NCBI GenBank assembly: GCA_027575805.1
Contig: JANBPU010000046.1
Location: 35,054 to 99,053 of the forward strand
Length of the DNA stretch: 64,000 nt
Direction of reading: 5' to 3'
Origin: Mycoemilia scoparia
Taxonomy: Eukaryota; Kickxellomycota; Kickxellomycetes; Kickxellales; Kickxellaceae
Of this stretch, positions 57,638 through 64,000 are shown in pieces. The first letter of the stretch is position 1. Each line of letters begins with the position of its first letter. A program made the position numbers and the translations under genes. Below the pieces are notes generated by a model. The model saw only the letters and a list, made by a program, of their open reading frames with translations. It searched no databases and was not told where the DNA came from.

Positions 57638-59442
57638 ATGTCGCTGCCACATCATATCAGATTGGAGATGTGTGATTATCTTTCTCAAGGATGCCTGCAA
57701 AATGATGATTTGGAAAAGTTAAAGATGGTCTCAATGGAATGGTACGAGACCGTCCTCGAATACAAATACAGATCTTGGGATTATGAGTACAGCCCGGTGG
57801 AGTTTTACAGTATGTTTCTGTTCCTGCTATAAATCTATTAATCACAACCATCACTGACTATGCATGGTGGAGTGATCGTCTACTGGCTTGTAAGGCTTTC
57901 ATTGTATACGCTTTCCATTTAGAACTTGCGCACAAACATGTTTCTTTTATACATATGTATACAAAGGATGCCCCCGAGGACGATTTTTTTGATCTATACT
58001 GCCCAAAGTTGAAGAAGCTTCTACTAAATTACGATCCCGAATCTTTTAAAAAGTTCAGAAAATTTACCAAACACAACCCAACCATCACCGAGCTTTTTGT
58101 TGACGGTGGCTCCATTTATCCGAATATCCCATTAGTGGAATTTCCGGTGCTTTTAGACGTTATAAGTCCGCTTTACCAAAGATTAGCAACGCTTAGACTA
58201 GAAGCGATAGCAAAACTCCCATCCCTGTCGTTCTTGCTGGAAAAGCTTCCAAATCTTGTAACCCTCGACCTCAACTATTGTGTATTGGATGATATCTCTG
58301 ACATTTTCACTTCCAATGGTTATTATAAAATCAAGACGCTACATAACCCGATTGGCCTTTCACTTGACAAGTGGTTTGCCCCTAAATGCCAGCTTGACCA
58401 AATAACCACCGAAAACCTCGTATTCAACACCAACTTACTTCCAAACATAAAAAGCATGGCTTTTAAAAGCTTTTTAGCTGACAGTATCCCAACTACGCCA
58501 CCGCCATCGATTCATGGTAATTCTATGGAGTTTGGAATCATCCCTCAATCCCTATTTTTCAATTCAGGAAAACACCATTCAATCACAGAGCTTGACTTTT
58601 TTGCGCCAATAGCAGAAAAGGGTTTAATCGGTGTTGCCAGGAGTTGTCCAAATGTCGAAAAGCTTAGAATATCGCTATCTGTTCATAGCATAGCATATGG
58701 TCAGTTCGATATAACAAATGAATTGGAACTAATTGCCACTACTTTGTTTCCAAAATTGATAAAACTAAACATTGAACTGCGTGATGAAGAAAGACCACCA
58801 AGTATTAATGCTTTTGGACCAGGAGGATTTCAACAAATGCAGATTAATAACACTGGAATCAACTACCAATATCAGCCACAGCAACAGGGGTATACACCAG
58901 CACCAATAAGCCAATACCATATCCCCAGTTTCCAAACCTCACCATCACTCAGCTACAATTATCACAAAAGAAGTTGTAGCACTAACACAAACACCACTCT
59001 TAGAATACTCTCCTTATCTTCATATAACAATACTTTAACTCCAGATATCCTTTCCTCAATCGCTCAGTTTACAAAGTTACAAATCTTGAAAATCCGATTA
59101 TCAACCCTAAACAACATCGAACTACAAAGATCAAAAATTGAAATGTACAACTGCAACAATGGCTCTGACCAAAAGTCGTTTGGAATGTTGACCCATTTCT
59201 ATCTGGATAGTAGCATCCTGCGTCACAATAATGGTGGGTTTAATATGACTGGCCAATTCACAGAACTTGTAAAGCTATTTCCTGCCCTCAAGACTTTTAT
59301 GTACTATGAAATATTCAGCGGTGATATTGACTATAATGGTAATGATAGATCGATAAATGGAAGAAATAAAGTTCTAGATCATCTTAAACAAACTTTTCCA
59401 AATATAGTGTTTCCCCCTCAAAACATTTTGACTTTTATCTAG
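57638..59442 (+). CDS. F-box/LRR-like orphan protein
   Basis: Exons are 57638-57809 and 57923-59442, phase 1, giving 563 residues. The intron donor is GTATGT and the acceptor TTTAG; the second exon enters the frame ahead of its first ATG. Residues 4-50 (LPHHIRLEMCDYL...LKMVSMEWYETV) resemble an F-box: LP start, a YL, then L-K-x-V-S-x-x-W. The remainder has irregular leucine-rich segments (PKLKKLLL, ITELFVDGG, LPNLVTLDLNYC, CPNVEKLRISL, FPKLIKLNIEL, LQILKIRLSTL), interrupted by a Gln/Asn/Pro-rich loop near residues 350-400. If the F-box is real, the protein would be a substrate adaptor of an SCF ubiquitin ligase. The motif is weak, and I do not recognise a named orthologue. Confidence 0.78.
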
Positions 59443-59908
59443 CTGTATGATTGCAATAAAGAGTGCGGAGTGACATGGGGAGAAAATGTAGAATGTAATA
59501 ATAATGAAATCTATTACAAACTACTATGCACAGATTTCACTTCATGTTCATCATTAACAAAACATTACCGTCAAGTTAAATTGCTTGATATTCAATTTCT
59601 AGTCCCCGCCATTTTTATATAATTTTGAACATCCATTTGAACCAAATTTGATAATGACTTTGAATAAACTAGTTATTTGTGTATAAAGAAAGAGTAGAAG
59701 AAAGGTTAAAGGAGGGGTGGTGGTGGTGATGGAATATGAGGCAAATACTGAGATAACAAATAATTACCAAAAACACTCTGTGTATGACAAAACCTTTTGA
59801 AGCAGTCAGTAGTGTTACTTTGAACAACATAAAAACCACAAGTTTAGCGGTATCTGTCTGAGACTAAGATTATTACCTTGCAAGCTGCTTGTTACTAGTT
59901 AAATATAT
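59443..59908. other. Convergent spacer, F-box-like gene / eIF3c
   Basis: A 466-bp AT-rich tail-to-tail interval. A GGT run (GGTGGTGGTGGTGAT) at about 59717-59731 is the only structure noted. Confidence 0.6.
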
Positions 59909-62865
59909 TTAAGCTGTGCTTGCAATCTGCTGTGGCTGTTTCTGTTGTTGGTGGTGGTGGTGCTGTTGCTGCTGCTGCTGCTGATGTTGTTGGTTATTAC
60001 GACGGTTGCGGTTGTTTCCTTGGTTGCGTTGGTTACGCTGGTTTTGTTGGCCTCTGTTGTTAGATCCCTGGCCCCGGTTGGACCTCTCGTTATCGTTCTT
60101 GTTGTACTCAGAGTTCTGTTGGCGCTCGCTAAGTGTCTGACCACCATTGATCTTGAGTTCAAAGACACGCTCATTGCTATCAACCATGTTGGTTGCCTTG
60201 TCTACGAGGGCCAATGCTGCCTGGTGGAGTCTCGATGAGGGCTCGACATTGTTATGGTTGAATACAACGGTCCTTGAAACTTCATCCAGCGAGGCTTCGA
60301 TCTCCTCATTGTAGATCATACGGGACAGTATGGAGTTGACCTGCTGGCTGGTAAGCGAGAACATGTCAACAAGGAAGCCAAGAGTCAAGGACTCGTAGTG
60401 TGCAGAGTAGGTGAAAAGGTAGGTGCGGAGAGCCTCAACCTTGATCTTGCCAAGAAGCATATCCTTGATGTTATCTGATTCAGGAATAAGGTTCCAGATC
60501 TTGATTTGGTTGATGTAGTCACTGCACTGATCCCAGTCACCAGTGGCCAAGGCCTTGGATGCAGCCATTATGAAATCACGAGTGCTCTCTGGTGGCCCAG
60601 TAAAGACCTGGCGTTCATTGAAATCGAGAAGACGGCGGAATGTCTTGCTGAGGGACTTCTTGCGGGCTTCGGCATTGCTTCCGGCAGCTGCCATGGCTGG
60701 AATTTCCAAGAGCATAGAAGAAACAAGATATACACACTCCAAAAGCTCGAGGTTGATGAACATGTGGAATGGAACCTGGCGAAGCTTTCCGACGTGCTCC
60801 TGCTCAGCAGAGAGTTGCTGACCACGCTGTGCTGGAATACCCTGGGCCAAGAGCTCACGATAGCGGTTGGTAGTCATGATCTCCTGCAAGTGGGTGAAGG
60901 ATGCTGAAATCATACCCAAGCGGAAGGCAGAGAAGCCAAGCTGGACAAGGGCTCTGTTGTACAAAATCTGGTCAGCGTATTCGGCTCTCTGGACGCTCTC
61001 CTGCAAGTGAGACATGAGGAAGAAATCGCGGGCAATGTAATAGCGGTCGTGAAGAGCATGGTTGTAGATCTGCATGAGCATTGCACGGGTACGCTGAATG
61101 GCCTGGGAGTTCTTGTAGGTGTAAGCGCAAAGGCGGTGCAAGGTTTCCTTGGGATCGTTGACAAGCGAGTTGGGGGTGATCTTTGACTCGATGTTCTTGG
61201 GGAGAGCCTCCATGCACTCCTTCATGACAGTAGCATTGACGCTGTCCGGCTTGTAGTACAAGTACTCAATCCGGCGGATAACAGCACGACCCAAACCGTC
61301 CTTGAGATCGGCATTCTCAAAGTAGATCTGGGCACGGACAGTTATGGTGTAGATAAGAATCTCGTCACGCATTCTGTCAACGTACTCTGTGGTGTGCGGA
61401 TCAATGGTTTGGAGGGAGCGGGTAAACTCGTCGCTCAACCGATCAACAAACGAGATGATGGATCCACGAAGACCAATTGGGCTTCCGTCGTAGCGAAGGT
61501 CGCTTTCGTCGCTTATCTCGGCGGTTTCTGAAACAGTGATCTGGGCGTTTTCTTCAAGGATGGCAAACAGCTCATTGAGATGGTTGGCAGACTTCTTCCA
61601 TGCTGATATGTCCATGTAGCCGTTGGGTGGGATGAAGTCAAAGTAGATCGAGATGAGGATAAGGAGGACCTTAACCTTTTGGACAGGGTTAATGGCTACA
61701 CCATAGAGACGTTCCAAAAGTTGCAGCGACTCACGCTTATCGGTGTTCTTCTTGCCGCGAGATTGCGTGATCTCAGCGAGGTGCTTGTTGAGAGTCTCAG
61801 CTGAAACGACAGGTCCCTGGACGGAGCGACCGCCCTTACCAACAACCGTGAACCCATCATCCTCATCTTCTCCATCAGGCCTTACTTCGGCCTTAAGAGC
61901 CTTAGCCGGAGCAGAAACCTTCCTCTCTTTCTTAACGCTAGCCTTGGAAGCAGTAGACTTGGATGACTTGAGCCACCTGTTGGCTTCCTTCTTCTGGGGA
62001 CCAGCATCACTGTCAGATGAGTCGGACTCGGATTCAGTCTCGGAGCCAGTCTCCGACTCAGAGTCGCCTTCGCTGTCAGTGGACTCTTCCTCCTCAGACT
62101 CACTTGAGCTCGAGTCAGAAGCAGCGGCAGATTTCAGCCACTTTGAGGCGCCACGAGCAGCAGGCTTGGCAGCTTGTTTAGTCTGGGGGACTTCTTGGTC
62201 TTTCTTATCATCCTCAGCGTCTGATTCCATGGGGTTTTCCCTGTACTCTTTGATTTCAGCCTTGAGCTTGGAGTTATGCTTGACGATACGCTGCTTCATC
62301 TGGTTTCTGGCACGAGATTCGTTGGCATTCATGCTCTTTGCATCACGCAGTTTATCAGCATTAACCAAGGCGTCCTCAATATCAACCAAGGCGCGGAAGT
62401 ATGGTTTATTGTCCGGCTGCTTGCTCTTGCTCTTTTTGTATTTGTCAAAGCTCTTTACAATTTTGTCAAATTCTACACAAACAAAATAACAATCGCCAGA
62501 TAAGAATTGTTGCAAATTTGAACGCTACAATTATAGTCTGTGTAAGTTTTCAAATTCTCACAGAATTGAAAATGTGGAAAAAATTGCTTACCCTGAGTGA
62601 CGATTGTCCATTTGTCAGATTTAACTGCAGAGTGAATTTTCTTGCTAGAGGCCTTGATTTCGTCATAAAGCTTTTCAGCCTTACTTTTGACGACACGCGT
62701 ATCGTTGTCGTCGTCTGAATCACTCAAATCCAAAGCGCTGGAGGCAAATCTGCTAGTAGGGGCCTGCTGGGGCTTTGTGGACTGAGGCATAATCTCAATC
62801 TCGGAATCAGAAGAAGATTCGGACTCGCTCTCAGAGGAGCTGTACCCACCAAAGAAACGGGACAT
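59909..62865 (-). CDS. NIP1: Translation initiation factor eIF3 subunit c (Nip1)
   Basis: Exons are 62592-62865 and 59909-62472, giving 945 residues. The phase-1 intron (119 bp) joins DKWTIVTQ to EFDKIVKSFDKYKKS. The N-terminus MSRFFGGYSSSESESESSSD is the classic eIF3c opening. The next ~250 residues carry acidic Ser/Glu/Asp tracts alternating with KWLKS/RWLKS motifs, the eIF1/eIF5-binding region. The conserved helical core contains LLERLYGVAINPVQKVKVLLILISIYFD and IEYLYYKPDSVNATVMK. A PCI/winged-helix module near residues 715-835 ends DEVSRTVVFNH. The tail is Asn/Gly/Arg-rich, then Gln/His-rich, made by a CTG/TTG-type repeat at 59942-59996. eIF3c scaffolds the 43S pre-initiation complex. The protein is longer than yeast Nip1 (812) at both low-complexity ends. 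Confidence 0.96.
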
Positions 62866-63778
62866 TGTATGAAATCGTGGAGATGAGCTGTATTTATTAG
62901 ATTGCTAGAACTTTTAAATCAGACTAGGCTAGCTACTGTCAATCTCGGTTGCGCCGTAATTTTGAGCTAGATGAGCGTGTGTATATGTATAAAGTTAAAC
63001 GGCAGAACGGCGGCCTGCTGTTGTAGTAATGTCTATTTACAGAAAGAGTAAATGCGTAAAGAAAGGCAACACAACAAATTAAGTATGTCTGTGTGTGAAA
63101 GTTATGGAGTTGACTGACTACTACACAGGAGATTTTGTTGGGTGTCTATGGCAGCAATCAGAGTTTTTCACAATAGTAATTTTACACTAGCCATTGACTC
63201 TGCCTATAGTAAAAAACCTATTGAGCATTAACTAGATCCAGATTTCTAATTAGAGCTGCCACATACACACATTTTGAGATGTAAAATTTTCATCAATAAG
63301 GATGGGTGATCTGGTAAGGCTTTAATCAGATTTTTATAATACCTCGATCAGTTGCTCTGATGATTCAAAAGGATGCTTCCAAAAACTACAAGTTTCTAAT
63401 GTTTAAATATTGAAGGAAAGGCAGGCGAATTTGCGCCTAGGTGTTAAAGGGCATTGTCACTGGAGCCTTAAAGTAAGCAACACATTGCAACATAACACAT
63501 GGCTTGCAACTACAACATGGTTCAAAAGTGGAGGTGATGCTATTTGAACTTGCGCTGTTAATTTTATAATGGATCCACGTGAGAGCTCGCTGCATGAAGA
63601 CAGCTAATTGATAAATGGGTGAAAATATATGAAAGCAGGAATTTAACAAAAAGGCTCGACCGGCGACTATTGTTTGAAGTCCTGTTAGTGCCAACAGCTC
63701 CGTTTGCATAGTATATTACGACCTGCATCTGCATAGCATCTCATCTTCCGAAACGCATGACCCTGCTCATATGGCAGA

Positions 63779-63913
63779 GTAGTCTCCTCTAAAAGGATAC
63801 TAAGATACCCCTCCTGGATACTAGCCTATCATAACTGGGGCCTCAGCTAGAACATATGGGCTATGAGCTGATTTGCAGGGATTATACTAGTACCCTTTTG
63901 GTGGAGAACTTGA
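63779..63913 (-). repeat. Dispersed repeat family 1, copy 3 (inverted)
   Basis: The reverse complement carries TCAAGTTCTCCACCAAAAGGG, CTGCAAATCAGCTCAT, TAGCTGAGG, TAGTATCCAGGAGGGG and ATCCTTTTAGAGGAGACTAC. These match the order in the copies at 3268 and 48096; the central part is diverged. Confidence 0.6.
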
Positions 63914-63930
63914 CATATATACACACATAT

Positions 63931-64000
63931 GGGCGATTATTTTTGAAGGGTGACCATTTACTAGTAAAATGTGATCAGTCACCCTGTGTGATCAAAATTA
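63931..64000. mobile_element. MITE-like element, copy C (may be cut by the window edge)
   Basis: GGGCGATTATTTTTGAAGGGTGACC followed by TTTACTAGTAAA matches the termini of copies A and B. A degenerate second terminus (TCACCCT then TCAAAATTA after a 6-bp interruption) lies at 63979-64000. The exact end is unclear. Confidence 0.55.

Larger units (their letters stand above)
62866..64000. other. Intergenic right end of the window
   Basis: Contains the eIF3c promoter, no supported gene, and two adjacent repeats at the right edge: dispersed family 1 copy 3 (about 63779-63913) and MITE-like copy C (from 63931). The frame at 63437-63709 has no family resemblance. Confidence 0.6.

Noticed and set aside
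61743..62489. 248-codon plus-strand frame
   Set aside because: Antisense to the Ser/Glu-rich N-terminal half of eIF3c; the frame is a codon-bias shadow with no family features.
63437..63709. 90-codon minus-strand frame near the right edge
   Set aside because: No family resemblance, and it lies in AT-rich intergenic DNA next to repeats.
1..64000. CRISPR arrays, operons, bacterial-type riboswitches
   Set aside because: Intron-containing eukaryotic genes throughout; the repeats present are microsatellites and dispersed elements, with no regular repeat-spacer array.

Overview
The window is nuclear DNA of a fungus. Spliceosomal introns of about 80-240 bp interrupt most genes, with GTAAGT-type donors. 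The AT-rich intergenic DNA is full of TA, TAG and GT microsatellites. The orthologues found are fungal or general eukaryotic housekeeping genes (RLI1, EPL1, SLI15/INCENP, KHA1, RAD54, BRX1, ATX1, CCT4, DBP8, eIF3c). A TMEM234 homologue, a gephyrin-type G-E molybdenum-cofactor fusion and orphan MIR-domain and F-box/LRR-like proteins suggest an early-diverging lineage (Zoopagomycota or Mucoromycota) rather than a yeast. That placement is inference; no rRNA or other marker is present to settle it.

Layout, left to right: a SAM-domain protein runs off the left edge (-); RLI1/ABCE1 (+); a long low-complexity protein with a C-terminal MIR-like domain (+); a TMEM234 homologue (-); EPL1, the NuA4 subunit (-); a six-blade kelch protein (+); an INCENP/Sli15-type scaffold (+); a KHA1-type K+/H+ antiporter (-); a tetraspan membrane protein (-); a possible 103-residue orphan (-); RAD54 (+), convergent with a gephyrin-like molybdenum-cofactor gene (-); BRX1 (+); ATX1 (+); carbonyl reductase copy 1 (-), CCT4 (-) and carbonyl reductase copy 2 (-); a Fps1-like aquaglyceroporin (-); DBP8 (-); an F-box/LRR-like protein (+); and eIF3c/NIP1 (-). 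Genes are independent transcription units on both strands, not operons. The largest gene-poor stretches are about 25.8-29.4 kb and 50.8-54.3 kb.

Functionally the set is mostly core: ribosome recycling, biogenesis and initiation (RLI1, BRX1, DBP8, eIF3c), chromatin, mitosis and repair (EPL1, SLI15, RAD54), protein folding (CCT4), ion, metal and solute handling (KHA1, ATX1, aquaglyceroporin) and molybdenum cofactor.

The less ordinary content is repetitive. One small inverted-repeat element (MITE-like, TIR core TTTTTGAAGGG) occurs at about 36.95, 46.31 and 63.93 kb. A separate ~150-bp dispersed repeat occurs at about 3.27, 48.10 and 63.78 kb. The second carbonyl reductase gene sits between two inverted ~45-bp arms 2.2 kb apart. 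Its second exon shares a 113-bp identical run with copy 1 while neighbouring exons have diverged, which looks like gene conversion. I found no CRISPR array, rRNA, confident tRNA or autonomous transposon gene.
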